Counted from the stretch's first letter, positions 13,941 through 27,515 are shown. The stretch: DNA of 34,107 nucleotides from an uncultured Prevotellaceae bacterium (GCA_902786665.1 CADADN010000068.1:1-34107); one strand, 5' to 3'. Numbers and translations: made by a program. Notes: generated from the sequence alone by a model not told the origin.

Positions 13941-15731
13941 ATGCTCAAGACCCTCTTTTCTCAAGTCAAGCAATACAAGCGGGTGTCGGTGCTCACGCCC
14001 GTCTTCACCTCTCTCGAGGTGGTGATGGACGTGCTCATCCCCTACGTCACCGCCAAACTCATCGACCTCGGCATCAATGCCGGCGACATGGGGAATGTCT
14101 ACCTTTATGGAGGCATCATGCTCGGCATGGCCTTTTTCAGCCTCATGTTCGGCATCAAGGCCGGACGTTGCTCCGCGATGGCCTCCGCCGGTTTCGCCTG
14201 CAACCTCAGGGAGGCGATGTACAACAACATCCAGACCTTCTCCTTCTCCGACATCGACAAGTTCAGCACTTCGGGTCTCATCACGCGAATGACGACCGAC
14301 GTGTCCAACCTTCAGAACGCCTACCAGCAACTCCTTCGCGTGTCGGTGCGTGCACCCTTCCGCATGCTATTCAGCATCTTCATGTGCTTCGTCATCGACG
14401 TGAGGATGAGCATCATCTTCATCGTTGCGATGGCCATCCTCTCCATCTTCCTCTATTTCCTCATCAGCCGCGTGTCGGGGCTCTTCAAGATGGTCTTCGA
14501 GCGTTACGACCAACTCAACAGCAGCGTGCAGGAGAACATCACCGGCATGCGGGTGGTGAAAGCCTTCGTCAGGGAAGACTATGAGAACCACAAGTTCCTG
14601 CACGCCGCCGAAGGGCTTTACAAGCTCTATGTCCGCACCGAAGGCTTGATGGCACTCAACCACCCCGTGATGAACCTGGTGGTCTATGCCTGCATCATCG
14701 CCATCTCCTGGTTTGGAGCGCAGTTCGTCGTTGGCGGAACCCTCACCACCGGCGAGATCACTTCCCTCTTCACCTATGTGATGAGCATCCTCATGTCGCT
14801 CATGATGCTCAGCATGATTTTCGTCATGCTCACCCAGAGTGCGGCCAGCGGCCAGCGTGTGGCGGAGGTCATCGACGAGCAAGCCGACATCGTCAACCCC
14901 AAGCACCCGGTAACGGAAGTCCCCAATGGCAGCGTGGATTTCAACCACGTCTATTTCGCCTACAAGGCGGGCAGCGGCGAATACGCCATACAAAACATCA
15001 CCTTCCACGTCAAGTCGGGCGAGACCATCGGCGTCATCGGCGGAACGGGTAGCGGCAAATCGTCGCTCGTCAACCTCGTGAGCCGTCTCTACGACGTCTC
15101 CAAGGGCAGTGTCATGGTAGGCGGTCGCGACGTGCGCCAGTACGACCTCGACACCCTTCGCAACGCCGTTTCCGTCGTCCTCCAGAAAAACGTGCTCTTC
15201 TCCGGCACCATCCTCGACAACCTCCGCTGGGGCAATGCCGACGCCACCCTTGAGGAGTGCAAGGAAGCCTGCCGCATGGCCTGCGCCGATGAGTTCATCG
15301 ACCAGATGCCGCAAGGCTACGACACCCGCATCGAGCAAGGCGGCACGAATGTCTCCGGTGGGCAGAAGCAACGCCTCTGCATCGCCCGGGCGTTGTTGAA
15401 GAAACCCCGTGTCCTCGTACTCGACGACAGCACCAGCGCCTGCGACACCGCCACCGACGCCGCCATCCAGCGCGCCTTCAGGGAAGACCTCCCCCACCTC
15501 ACGAAAATCATCATCGCGCAACGCATCTCCAGCGTGAAGGACTGCGACCGCATCCTCGTCCTCGACAAAGGCAAGGTCAGCGGCTTCGACACCCATGAGA
15601 ACCTCCTGCGCACCAACGCCATCTACCACGAAATCTACACCATCCAGAACGAGGATGGCGGCGACTTCGACGAGCCACGCAAGAACCGCCGGCAGAAGAG
15701 CACCAACAAACCTAAAAACAAGAAGTCATGA
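13941..15731 (+). CDS. ABC exporter half-transporter with degenerate ATPase site
   Basis: This 596-residue protein has six membrane helices (about 15-310) fused to an ATPase domain (about 335-575), the MsbA/multidrug exporter layout. Walker A is GGTGSGKSS (about 367), the Q-loop reads VVLQKNVLFSG, the signature is VSGGQKQRL (about 470) and Walker B is VLVLDDSTSACD (about 490). The catalytic Glu after Walker B is replaced by Asp, and the switch His is replaced by Gln (IIAQRISS). Both changes mark a degenerate site, as in heterodimeric exporters where only the partner's site hydrolyses fast. The stop overlaps the next gene's first possible ATG (ATGA), and that partner has canonical residues, so the two should form one heterodimer in the inner membrane. 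Substrate unknown. Confidence 0.9.
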   Translation: MLKTLFSQVKQYKRVSVLTPVFTSLEVVMDVLIPYVTAKLIDLGINAGDMGNVYLYGGIMLGMAFFSLMFGIKAGRCSAMASAGFACNLREAMYNNIQTFSFSDIDKFSTSGLITRMTTDVSNLQNAYQQLLRVSVRAPFRMLFSIFMCFVIDVRMSIIFIVAMAILSIFLYFLISRVSGLFKMVFERYDQLNSSVQENITGMRVVKAFVREDYENHKFLHAAEGLYKLYVRTEGLMALNHPVMNLVVYACIIAISWFGAQFVVGGTLTTGEITSLFTYVMSILMSLMMLSMIFVMLTQSAASGQRVAEVIDEQADIVNPKHPVTEVPNGSVDFNHVYFAYKAGSGEYAIQNITFHVKSGETIGVIGGTGSGKSSLVNLVSRLYDVSKGSVMVGGRDVRQYDLDTLRNAVSVVLQKNVLFSGTILDNLRWGNADATLEECKEACRMACADEFIDQMPQGYDTRIEQGGTNVSGGQKQRLCIARALLKKPRVLVLDDSTSACDTATDAAIQRAFREDLPHLTKIIIAQRISSVKDCDRILVLDKGKVSGFDTHENLLRTNAIYHEIYTIQNEDGGDFDEPRKNRRQKSTNKPKNKKS

Positions 15732-15775
15732 GAATGGGCATGCGCACACCTCCCGGAGAGGTGTATTCACAAAAG

Positions 15776-19659
<3,884 letters not shown>

Positions 19660-19681
19660 ACAAGCTTTAGGAGGGTTTTAT

Positions 19682-19772
19682 CTATAGTCTCTATAGTTTC
19701 TATAGTCTCTATAGTTTCTATAGCATCCTCTTGCATCCTCTTGCGTCCTCTTGCGTCCTCTTGCGTCCTCTA
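19682..19772. repeat. Two adjacent tandem repeats: 9-bp CTATAGTYT and 10-bp CRTCCTCTTG
   Basis: Five CTATAG-containing 9-mers (19682-19723) are followed directly by five 10-mers, CATCCTCTTG twice then CGTCCTCTTG (19724-19772). They occupy the spacer between ligA and the B3/B4-domain gene. CTATAG is itself palindromic. Confidence 0.85.
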
Positions 19773-19796
19773 GAAAAAAAACAAAAAAAAGAAAAA

Positions 19797-20462
19797 ATGA
19801 AAATCATCGTTTCACAAGAGATAGAAACCGTGTGCCCCAGTTTTGTCGGGGCCGCCGTGGAGGCCTATTGCCACAACACCCCCTACTCCGCCCCCCTTTG
19901 GGAGGAAATCGACTCCTGGGCGGAGAAATTCCGCAAGGAACTCACCACCGAGACGCTGAAACAACTCCCCGGTATCCAAGCCACGAGGAAGGTGTATAAA
20001 GCCTGCGGGAAAGACCCTTCACGCTACAGGCCCGCCTCGGAAGCCCTCATCAGGCGCATACTTCAGGGGAAGCCGCTTTACCAAATCGACACACTCGTCG
20101 ACTTGGTCAACCTGGCCAGCATCGCCTACGGCTACAGCATCGGAGGCTTTGATGCCGACAAAATCAAGGGCGACATCCTCACCCTCGGCGTGGGCAAGGC
20201 CGGGGAGCCCTACGAAGGCATAGGAAGGGGCATGCTCAACATCGAGGGACTGCCCGTCTATCGCGATGAAATCGGAGGTGTGGGAACACCTACCAGCGAC
20301 AACGAGCGCACCAAGATAGACATCAACACCACGCATCTCCTCGTCCTTATCAACGGATATGACGGCAACGCCGAAAACGTTGCCGCCAATGCCGAATTCA
20401 TCTGCCAACTGCTCAGGAAATACTGCGACAGCGACGGAGGAGGATATGTGATGTACCGCTAA
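19797..20462 (+). CDS. B3/B4 tRNA-binding-domain protein
   Basis: This 221-residue protein starts at the ATG at 19797 (MKIIVSQEIETVCPSFVGAA); earlier in-frame starts would translate the tandem repeat. It matches the stand-alone B3/B4 domain of the phenylalanyl-tRNA synthetase beta subunit: PGIQATRKVYKACGKDPSRYRPASEALIRRIL is split by me into GIQATRKVYKACGKD and PSRYRPASEALIRRIL, followed by YQIDTLVDLVNLASI and SIGGFDADKI. In the synthetase this region binds tRNA and contributes to editing. Free-standing copies are common in bacteria, with an uncertain role in tRNA quality control or amino-acid handling. It follows ligA on the same strand across a repeat-filled 137-nt spacer. No terminator is obvious in 20463-20607. 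Confidence 0.8.
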   Translation: MKIIVSQEIETVCPSFVGAAVEAYCHNTPYSAPLWEEIDSWAEKFRKELTTETLKQLPGIQATRKVYKACGKDPSRYRPASEALIRRILQGKPLYQIDTLVDLVNLASIAYGYSIGGFDADKIKGDILTLGVGKAGEPYEGIGRGMLNIEGLPVYRDEIGGVGTPTSDNERTKIDINTTHLLVLINGYDGNAENVAANAEFICQLLRKYCDSDGGGYVMYR

Positions 20463-20607
20463 TACCGTAGTGTTCGACATATTCGTCACCATGCAATTTA
20501 CAGTTTAAGGTGTTCATTTTTTCCGATTCTTTCTTTCATTTCTCCGTATTGTTGACACTTTTATGAAAAAAAATCGAGAAAAAATGCATTTTTCGGAGGA
20601 AAAAGCA

Positions 20608-20615
20608 TATATTTG
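20608..20615 (+). promoter_or_regulatory. -7 promoter box for the polysaccharide utilisation locus
   Basis: TATATTTG matches TAnnTTTG and implies a 5' leader of about 100 nt before the GH28-like gene at 20726. The leader is A-rich and shows no clear riboswitch or hairpin. Confidence 0.55.
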
Positions 20616-20725
20616 CCAAAGATAATCTAAAAGCCGAAGAAAAAAAACTGACAACTCCTTGACGACACATTGCCAAAAGTCGTTGCAAAGGGGATTGTCG
20701 TTTCCACACCTTAAACCTAACAACA

Positions 20726-22126
20726 ATGAGAAGGATTTTCACCGTTGCACTCATGATACTCGTCACCTTGCACGTGGCGGGACAGTTGCTTGTCGACCCC
20801 ATACAGTTGGGAGCGAAAGGAGACGGCAAGACCGACGATGCTGCAGCCATACAGCAGGCCATCGACCAATGCTCCGAGCAGGGCGGCGGCATCATCGCTT
20901 TCAGTCCCGGCCACACCTACCTCTGCGGACCGGTGAGACTGAAGTCCAACGTAGTTCTCTTCCTCGCCTCCACGGCGGTCATCAAGGCCAATCCCGACGA
21001 GAGCATCTATCATCTCAGCGCCTTTGGAGCCAACGAAGGGGAAGGCATGCTTTGGCTCTATGCCGATGGAGCAGAAAACATCCTCATCACAGGCCAGGGC
21101 GTCATCGATGGCAACGGTGTGGCATTCATGGGGAAGGAGTTGGACGACTCCTACGAACTCAAGCCTGTCACCACCTTCGACCCGAGACCTCATGTGCTCA
21201 CCCTCACCGACGTGCGCAACGTCACCGTGCGCGACGTCACCATCAAGGATGGTGCATATTGGACACTGCATTTCGTGGGTTGCGACGGCGTGGTCGTCGA
21301 CGGCATCAACCTGCTCAACAACCTCAAGATACGCAACGGCGACGGCATCGACATCGACCATTCCCGCAACGTGCGCATCGCCAACTGCCACATCACAAGC
21401 GGCGACGACTGCATCTGCCTGAAAAACCGAAGGGAGAGCGAGAAATACGGGTCGTGCCACGACATCGTGGTGACCAACTGCGTGATGACCAGCAGGTCGT
21501 GCGCCATCAAAATCGGCAGCGAAAACGTGGACTCCATATACAACGTCTTGTTCGACAACTGTGTCATCACAGCCTCCAACAGGGGACTGGGCATACAGAA
21601 CCGCGACGAAGGTACCGTCACCGACGTGGTGTTCTCCAACATCCTCCTCGACTGCAGACTCTGGTCCGACGTGTGGTGGGGGAAGGCCGAGCCCATCTAC
21701 GTCACCTCTTACCCCAGGGCCAACGGCAATCACAAGGATGCCAACTGGCGTTTTCCGAAGGGACAGACCACCGGGCGTTGCGGAGAGGTCTCACGCATCT
21801 GGTTCAACAACATCCAAGCCACCAGCGAGAACGGTTGCTTCATCGGCGGTGACACCCACGACAAGGTCAACCACATCTACCTCAACAACATCACCCTCGC
21901 CATGCGCAAAGTCACGGCCTACGAGAGCGGCGTCTACGACAAGCGTCCCTGTCGCGACGAGGGATTCATCAGAGACAAGGTGCACGGCATCATGGTGGAA
22001 AACGCCTCCGACATCATCGTCAACGGCCTCATCATGGACTGGGGCAAAGACAACTTTCCCAACAAGGGTGGCGCCCACAAGGAAACAAACGCCCGCAACG
22101 TCATAGTCAAGGCCATAGCCCCATAA
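20726..22126 (+). CDS. GH28-like right-handed beta-helix glycoside hydrolase
   Basis: This 466-residue protein has a signal peptide (1-19, TLHVAG before QLL). The start of the beta-helix is typical of GH28: IQLGAKGDGKTDDAAAIQQA. The catalytic Asp region is present as NGDGIDID (N204, D206) and SGDDCICLK (D227, D228). The canonical GHG motif is replaced by SCAIKIGSE, and the canonical RIK motif reads LGIQNRDEG. The three Asp are kept, but the His and the R-x-K pair that hold galacturonate in polygalacturonases are absent, so the substrate is probably not plain polygalacturonan. It is the first gene of the locus and probably acts in the periplasm or at the cell surface. Its stop codon lies inside the tandem repeat that fills the next spacer. 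Confidence 0.8.
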   Translation: MRRIFTVALMILVTLHVAGQLLVDPIQLGAKGDGKTDDAAAIQQAIDQCSEQGGGIIAFSPGHTYLCGPVRLKSNVVLFLASTAVIKANPDESIYHLSAFGANEGEGMLWLYADGAENILITGQGVIDGNGVAFMGKELDDSYELKPVTTFDPRPHVLTLTDVRNVTVRDVTIKDGAYWTLHFVGCDGVVVDGINLLNNLKIRNGDGIDIDHSRNVRIANCHITSGDDCICLKNRRESEKYGSCHDIVVTNCVMTSRSCAIKIGSENVDSIYNVLFDNCVITASNRGLGIQNRDEGTVTDVVFSNILLDCRLWSDVWWGKAEPIYVTSYPRANGNHKDANWRFPKGQTTGRCGEVSRIWFNNIQATSENGCFIGGDTHDKVNHIYLNNITLAMRKVTAYESGVYDKRPCRDEGFIRDKVHGIMVENASDIIVNGLIMDWGKDNFPNKGGAHKETNARNVIVKAIAP

Positions 22127-22196
22127 AGCCCATAAACCCCATAAAGCCCATAAACCCCATAAAGCCCATAAAACCCATAAAGCCCATAAAACCCCA
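22118..22196. repeat. 8-9 bp tandem repeat CCCATAAAR (about nine units)
   Basis: Units CCCATAAAG, CCCATAAAC, CCCATAAAA follow one another from within the last codons of the GH28-like gene; its TAA stop is part of the first unit. They cover most of the spacer to the SusC gene at 22253. Confidence 0.85.
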
Positions 22197-22252
22197 ATAC
22201 TCCCTAAAGAAAAAATATCAACCTAAATACCAAAACTCTAATCATTAACATT

Positions 22253-25200
22253 ATGCTAAAATTACGATTCTTCAATTCCAGGAGGCTATCGAAAGCCCTG
22301 CTTTCGGTGGCATTCTTTGCGTGCAGCACGATGGCTTTCGCCCAAAGCGAGGTCACCGGTGTCATCACCGACAACAATGGCGAACCGCTCATCGGCGTCA
22401 CCGTGATGGAGGAAGGCACGCAGAATGGAGCCGTCACCGACATCGACGGCCGCTACAAGATCAATGTGAAGCCTGGCGCAAAACTAAGGGTCAGTTACAT
22501 CGGCTATGAGCCCATGACCATCACCGCCGGACAGAGTGTCACCCTCAAGGAGGACAACGCCACCCTCAACGAGGTGGTCGTGGTGGGTTACGGCACCATG
22601 CGCCGCAAGGATGTCACCAGTTCCATCACCACCGTCCAGGCAAAGGACCTGAACAAGGGTGTCTTCGCCGACCCCGCCTCGATGCTCCAAGGCAAGGTGG
22701 CCGGTCTCATCGTCACCTCATCCGGCGACCCCAACGGGTCACCCTCCATCACCCTGCGTGGCGCCTCCTCGTTGCGCAGCGGAGCCATGTCACCCTACTA
22801 TGTCATCGACGGCATCCCCGGCGTGGACATCTCGATGGTGGCACCCGATGACATCGAGAGCATCGACGTGCTTCGCGACGCCACCGCCACAGCCATCTAT
22901 GGTTCGAAAGCCGCCAACGGCGTCATCATCATCACCACCAAGAGCGGTGGAAGGACGGAGCGCACCAACGTCACCTACAACGGCTACATCGCCATCGACA
23001 ACATCTCCAAGAAACTCGACATCGCCACCGCCGACGACATCCGCAACTATGTGAAGGCGAACGGACTGGACTACGCCTACGACAACCACGGCAACACCGA
23101 CTGGCAGGACGAAGTGCTGCGCACCGCCATCAGCCACAACCACAACGTGTCTATCAATGGCGGCAACCAAAGGACCAAGTACATGACCAGCGTGAACTAC
23201 GCCGACCGCGAGGGTGTCATCCGAGGCTCATACAACAACCGCCTGAACTTCCGTTCGATGCTCTCCACCAAGGTGCTGAAAGACCGTCTGGAACTTTCGG
23301 CAGGATTCAATGCCCTGTATGGAAAGTTTGTCGGGGTACCGATGAACAACGAGGGAGCTTCCGTGCTCGACGCCATGAACTACTTCTCGCCACTCAACCC
23401 CATCAGGAATGACGACTGCACATGGTTCAGAGGCTCTGGTTCGAAGAACTACAACCCCCTGTCGCTGATCAATGAAGACACCTCGGAGAGCATTTGGAAA
23501 CGCAACCAACTGATTGCCAAGGCTTCCTTGCAGATTGTCGACGGACTCATGCTGAATGCCAACTACTCTTTCAACCACTACCAGCAGACCTACAGTGCCT
23601 ACGACACACACCAGACCCAACTCGAGGGTGTCAGTGCCTACAACGGCCGCGCCACCCGCAGCACATGGTTTGGCGACGAGGACATCTTTGAAATCTACGC
23701 CAACTACAACAAGACCTTCAACGAAGTGCACACCCTCGCACTGATGGCAGGTTACTCATGGGAAGAGAAGCGTACGGGCGACGGCTTCGGCCTTACCGTC
23801 CACGACTTCTACGACGACTACCTGAAGTGGAACCAGTTGTCATATGCCAGCACCATCGACGGCATCCCCGCCGTGCAGAGCGGCACGAAAGAAACCGTGC
23901 GCAACATCTCCTTCTACGGACGTGCCAGTTATTCCTACGCCGGACGCTACATGCTGCAAGGCACTCTCCGCCGCGACGGTTCATCGGTCTTCGGCAAAGA
24001 CCACCGTTGGGGCACCTTTCCCTCCGTCTCAGCAGCGTGGAACATCACCGAGGAAGGGTTCATGAAAAACCAACGTGTACTCTCCACCTTGAAATTCCGC
24101 ATCGGCTACGGTGTCAGCGGCAACGCCCTGGGCTTCGGAGCCTACACCCCATATGCCACATACGGCGCGTCAGGTTTCTTCAACTACAATGGCAAGAACT
24201 GGCGCACATTGGCAGCCACGAAGAATGCCAACCCTGACCTGAAATGGGAGAGCACCGGAATGCTGAACGCCGGCTTCGACTTCGGCTTCTTCAAGAACCG
24301 CATCAACGGCACCTTGGAATTCTACCATAAGAAGACGAAGGACCTGATATGGGACTACCCCGTCTCCACCAACATCTACCCCTTCGGCTCCATCGCCGCC
24401 AACGTGGGAGAAATCACCAACAAGGGTGTGGAACTGACAGTGAACATCGACGCCATCCGCACGAACGACTTCAACTGGATGACCACCATCAACCTCTCGC
24501 ACAACAAGAACACCGTCGACAAACTGTCCAACGACAAGTTCGAGGTGGGCACGTTCACCCAGGGCGACCCGATGGTCGCTGGCGTCTCCTCCAACGGGTA
24601 CACGCAGCGCATCATCGAAGGCGAGCCCCTCGGCACCTTCTACACCTATGAGTTTGCTGGATACAAGGATGGAAAGTCCACCTATTACGTGCGCGACGAG
24701 AACACCGGCGAGCGCACCGGCGAGGTGACCAACGAACCGGCCTTCAAGGACCGCACCATCACTGGCTGCGCACAACCCAAGTTGAACCTTGGATGGAACA
24801 ACACGTTCACCTACAAGAACCTCAGCGCCTCACTATTCTTCACAGGTGTCTTCGGCAACAAAATCTACAATGGGTCGAGAGCCAACTACTCCAGCCCCGA
24901 GATGTTCGCCAACGGCAAAAACGTGCTGAAGGAGTTCATCACCGACCGCCCTGCCACCGACAACCTGCCCAACTATCCTTCCGACCGCTATCTGGAAGAT
25001 GGCTCCTACTTCCGCCTCTCCTCTGCCACCTTGGGATATACCTTCAACAAGTTCAACGACTGGATTGAAAGCCTGCAACTCTATGCCACCTGCAACAATG
25101 TCTTCACCATCACCGGCTACGACGGCCTCGACCCCGAAGTCAACATGGGTGGCATCGACCCTGGTATCGACTACCGCTGGAGCACATATCCCCACACACG

Positions 25201-25738
25201 CACGTTGATGGTTGGCGTGAAGGTCAACTTCGGTGGTGGCTCCGACAAGAAAGCAGCCGCACCAGGCGCCACCAAGACCGTTTACGTCACCGACAATGCA
25301 GAAATCGACCGCCTCAATGGCGAGGTCAACCGCCTGCGTGCAGAGAACGACAACTTGCGCAACCGCAAGCCAGAGACAACGAAGGAAGTCGTCAACACCA
25401 AAGAGTTTGTCACCTATCCGCACTTCGTGAACTTCGCGCTCCGTGAGACGACGGTGCAAGACCGCGAGGTTGTCAACCTGAAGTATGTAGCAGAGATGAT
25501 CAAGTCGGTGCCAGGCAAGAAATTCAGCGTTGTCGGCTATGCTGACAAACAGACCGGTACTGCGGAAATCAACGCCAAGCTGGCCAAGGAACGCGCCCAG
25601 AATGTCTATGACATACTCACCAAGAAGTATGGCGTCCCTGCCAACCAGTTGACGCTCGATTCAAAGGGTGGCGTGGATACGATGTTCTTGAACGACCCGC
25701 AACTCTCTCGCTCGGTGATTATCTCAGAAGTCAAATAA
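22253..25738 (+). CDS. SusC/RagA-type TonB-dependent transporter fused to a C-terminal OmpA domain
   Basis: This 1161-residue protein is longer than the usual 1000-1050. It has a signal peptide (to MAFAQ, residue 31) and a carboxypeptidase-D-like domain (EVTGVITDNNGEPLIGVTV and TDIDGRYKINV). The TonB box/plug region includes LNEVVVVGYGTMRRKDVTSS and IYGSKAANGVIIITTKSGG, followed by a 22-strand barrel ending near residue 993 (TLMVGVKVNFGG). After a linker there is a coiled coil (about 1018-1045, EIDRLNGEVNRLRAENDNLR) and then an OmpA domain (about 1055-1161). D1098 in VVGYADKQTG and R1114 in AKERAQNVYD sit where OmpA proteins bind peptidoglycan. The transporter imports a glycan at the outer membrane together with the SusD lipoprotein encoded next. 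The fusion would anchor it to the cell wall. Confidence 0.92.
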   Translation: MLKLRFFNSRRLSKALLSVAFFACSTMAFAQSEVTGVITDNNGEPLIGVTVMEEGTQNGAVTDIDGRYKINVKPGAKLRVSYIGYEPMTITAGQSVTLKEDNATLNEVVVVGYGTMRRKDVTSSITTVQAKDLNKGVFADPASMLQGKVAGLIVTSSGDPNGSPSITLRGASSLRSGAMSPYYVIDGIPGVDISMVAPDDIESIDVLRDATATAIYGSKAANGVIIITTKSGGRTERTNVTYNGYIAIDNISKKLDIATADDIRNYVKANGLDYAYDNHGNTDWQDEVLRTAISHNHNVSINGGNQRTKYMTSVNYADREGVIRGSYNNRLNFRSMLSTKVLKDRLELSAGFNALYGKFVGVPMNNEGASVLDAMNYFSPLNPIRNDDCTWFRGSGSKNYNPLSLINEDTSESIWKRNQLIAKASLQIVDGLMLNANYSFNHYQQTYSAYDTHQTQLEGVSAYNGRATRSTWFGDEDIFEIYANYNKTFNEVHTLALMAGYSWEEKRTGDGFGLTVHDFYDDYLKWNQLSYASTIDGIPAVQSGTKETVRNISFYGRASYSYAGRYMLQGTLRRDGSSVFGKDHRWGTFPSVSAAWNITEEGFMKNQRVLSTLKFRIGYGVSGNALGFGAYTPYATYGASGFFNYNGKNWRTLAATKNANPDLKWESTGMLNAGFDFGFFKNRINGTLEFYHKKTKDLIWDYPVSTNIYPFGSIAANVGEITNKGVELTVNIDAIRTNDFNWMTTINLSHNKNTVDKLSNDKFEVGTFTQGDPMVAGVSSNGYTQRIIEGEPLGTFYTYEFAGYKDGKSTYYVRDENTGERTGEVTNEPAFKDRTITGCAQPKLNLGWNNTFTYKNLSASLFFTGVFGNKIYNGSRANYSSPEMFANGKNVLKEFITDRPATDNLPNYPSDRYLEDGSYFRLSSATLGYTFNKFNDWIESLQLYATCNNVFTITGYDGLDPEVNMGGIDPGIDYRWSTYPHTRTLMVGVKVNFGGGSDKKAAAPGATKTVYVTDNAEIDRLNGEVNRLRAENDNLRNRKPETTKEVVNTKEFVTYPHFVNFALRETTVQDREVVNLKYVAEMIKSVPGKKFSVVGYADKQTGTAEINAKLAKERAQNVYDILTKKYGVPANQLTLDSKGGVDTMFLNDPQLSRSVIISEVK

Positions 25739-25757
25739 CTATTTAAGAATATAAGAT

Positions 25758-27419
25758 ATGAAAACGAATATAAAGGGACTATTCCTGGCCGGACTGGCCG
25801 CATTGGCAGTCGGCTGCACGGACCTGGATGTGGATGTTGATTCCCAATACACAGAATATCCAACAAATGAGATTGCCGTAGAGGCCAAGATGGCCGACAT
25901 CTACTACCATTTCAGTGGCGTGCTTGGCCGTCGCTACATGGAGGCGATGTGCCTTTCGAGCGACGAGTGGACGGCTGCCTCCTACGGCGGCGGCTGGTAT
26001 GATGGTGGCGCCTACGCACACCCCGCACTGCATAACTATACTTTCGAAGATGCAACCATCGACTGGTTCGGCACCATCACCGAGGGCATCTCCAAGGCCA
26101 ACAAGGCCATCCTCGACCTTGGCGGAAACGAGGCTGGCGAGGCCGTGGCTCCGGCACGTGCCATCAGGGCCTATTTCCACTGGATCATCATGGACGGATG
26201 GGGCGACGTACCCATCCTCGACCGCATCCCGGAGGATGGCGAGACCGTGGCACGCCAACCACGTGCCGAGGTGACCAGGTGGTTGGAGAAAGAACTCTTG
26301 GAGGTGATTCCACAACTGACCACCGAAGTCAGCGAGAACACCTATGGCAAACCGACTCGCTGGATGGCTGAAGCCTTGCTCGCCAAGATTTACATCAACT
26401 GGCCGGTCTACACCGCAGCGGCTGTGGAAAACTATGATGCCGCCACGGCGAAGAACGAGAAGTTGGCCGACTGCATCAGGATATGCGACGACATCATCAA
26501 CTCAGGCAAGTTCAACCTCGGTTCCATGTCCTATCGGGAGAAATTCTCCTACAACAACGGTCCCTCCGTGGAGGACTTCATCTATGCCATGCCTTTCGAC
26601 ACAAACACACGCCAAGGCATGCAGTATGGTCGCAGCCGTTGTTGGAAGAACATCAAGAAGATGACAAAGAGTTATTTCGGCATGGCCCTCTCGCAGTCTG
26701 GCGGTGGTTACATGACGATGACACCGGAGTTCAGCAAAATCTTCTACCTCCAAGGCGACGAGCGCAACAAGTGTGTCATCGGCCTCTCCGACAACGTAGA
26801 CGACTACAGGTATGTGCCCGGCAAGGAGTCGAACACCGTCTATGTCTACAATCCCTCCACCTTGCAGATGACCAACGAGGTGGCGCGTATCGCCGGTCCT
26901 GACAGCGACCCGTTGGTGCTCAACATGAACGTGACGCTGGCCACGCCCAACGACCCGACACTCGACGTGGGTGACAACAACACCGGTTACTGCCAAGGCT
27001 GCCGCTCCGTGAAATGGTATGTCATCGACGACGACTTCAAGAACGGGCGCAACCAGTCGAACGACATTCCTCTCTTCCGTTTCGCCGACGTGCTGCTGAT
27101 GAAGGCCGAAGCACTGACCCGCCAAGGCAGTTCACCGGAGGCAAGAAACCTCTTCAACATGATCCGCACCTATGCCAAAGCACCCGCACTCGACCACAAC
27201 CCGACCCTTGACGAGATCTACGAGGAGCGTGGCCGTGAGTTCTTCGACGAGAACTGGCGTCGCAACGACATGATCCGTTTCGGGCATTTCGAGGACGAGT
27301 ACTTCCCCCACTACAAGAACTTCCCGACGGCACGTTTCGAGAAGACCTGCCGCATCTTCCCCATCCACAAGGACATTCTGAACCTCAATCCGAGTTGGAA
27401 ACAAAACGCCGGTTATTGA
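25758..27419 (+). CDS. SusD/RagB-type glycan-binding lipoprotein
   Basis: This 553-residue protein has a lipoprotein signal, MKTNIKGLFLAGLAALAVGC, with Cys20 lipidated and an acidic DLDVDVD stretch after it, which in Bacteroidetes favours export to the cell surface. TPR-like helices typical of SusD follow: SKANKAILDLGGNEAGEA, ARAIRAYFHWIIMDGWGDVP, RWMAEALLAKIYINWPVY. The conserved C-terminal part has SNDIPLFRFADVLLMKAEAL, LFNMIRTYAKAP and YEERGREFFDENWRRNDMIR. SusD proteins cap the SusC barrel and bind the incoming glycan. The gene starts 19 nt after the SusC stop, so the pair is one operon. The product is complete, with a terminator hairpin right after it (27443-27467). Confidence 0.95.
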   Translation: MKTNIKGLFLAGLAALAVGCTDLDVDVDSQYTEYPTNEIAVEAKMADIYYHFSGVLGRRYMEAMCLSSDEWTAASYGGGWYDGGAYAHPALHNYTFEDATIDWFGTITEGISKANKAILDLGGNEAGEAVAPARAIRAYFHWIIMDGWGDVPILDRIPEDGETVARQPRAEVTRWLEKELLEVIPQLTTEVSENTYGKPTRWMAEALLAKIYINWPVYTAAAVENYDAATAKNEKLADCIRICDDIINSGKFNLGSMSYREKFSYNNGPSVEDFIYAMPFDTNTRQGMQYGRSRCWKNIKKMTKSYFGMALSQSGGGYMTMTPEFSKIFYLQGDERNKCVIGLSDNVDDYRYVPGKESNTVYVYNPSTLQMTNEVARIAGPDSDPLVLNMNVTLATPNDPTLDVGDNNTGYCQGCRSVKWYVIDDDFKNGRNQSNDIPLFRFADVLLMKAEALTRQGSSPEARNLFNMIRTYAKAPALDHNPTLDEIYEERGREFFDENWRRNDMIRFGHFEDEYFPHYKNFPTARFEKTCRIFPIHKDILNLNPSWKQNAGY

Positions 27420-27442
27420 TACTGGCAGATATGTGTCTTTTT

Positions 27443-27467
27443 CCCCCGTTGCGTGATGCAGCGGGGG
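27443..27467 (+). terminator. Terminator hairpin after the SusD gene
   Basis: A 10-bp stem CCCCCGTTGC/GCAGCGGGGG with the loop GTGAT is followed by ATTTTG and preceded by a T-run. It lies 23 nt after the SusD stop and would separate susCD transcription from the glycosidase genes, at least partly. Confidence 0.75.
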
Positions 27468-27515
27468 ATTTTGACAAAAAAGGGAACTGTGGATATCCAA
27501 ACTCAAAAAAAACAC

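Noticed and set aside
14367-15629. Long 420-residue minus-strand frame inside the ABC exporter gene
   Set aside because: It is antisense to a complete ABC subunit with all motifs, and its composition is a by-product of GC-rich codon use.
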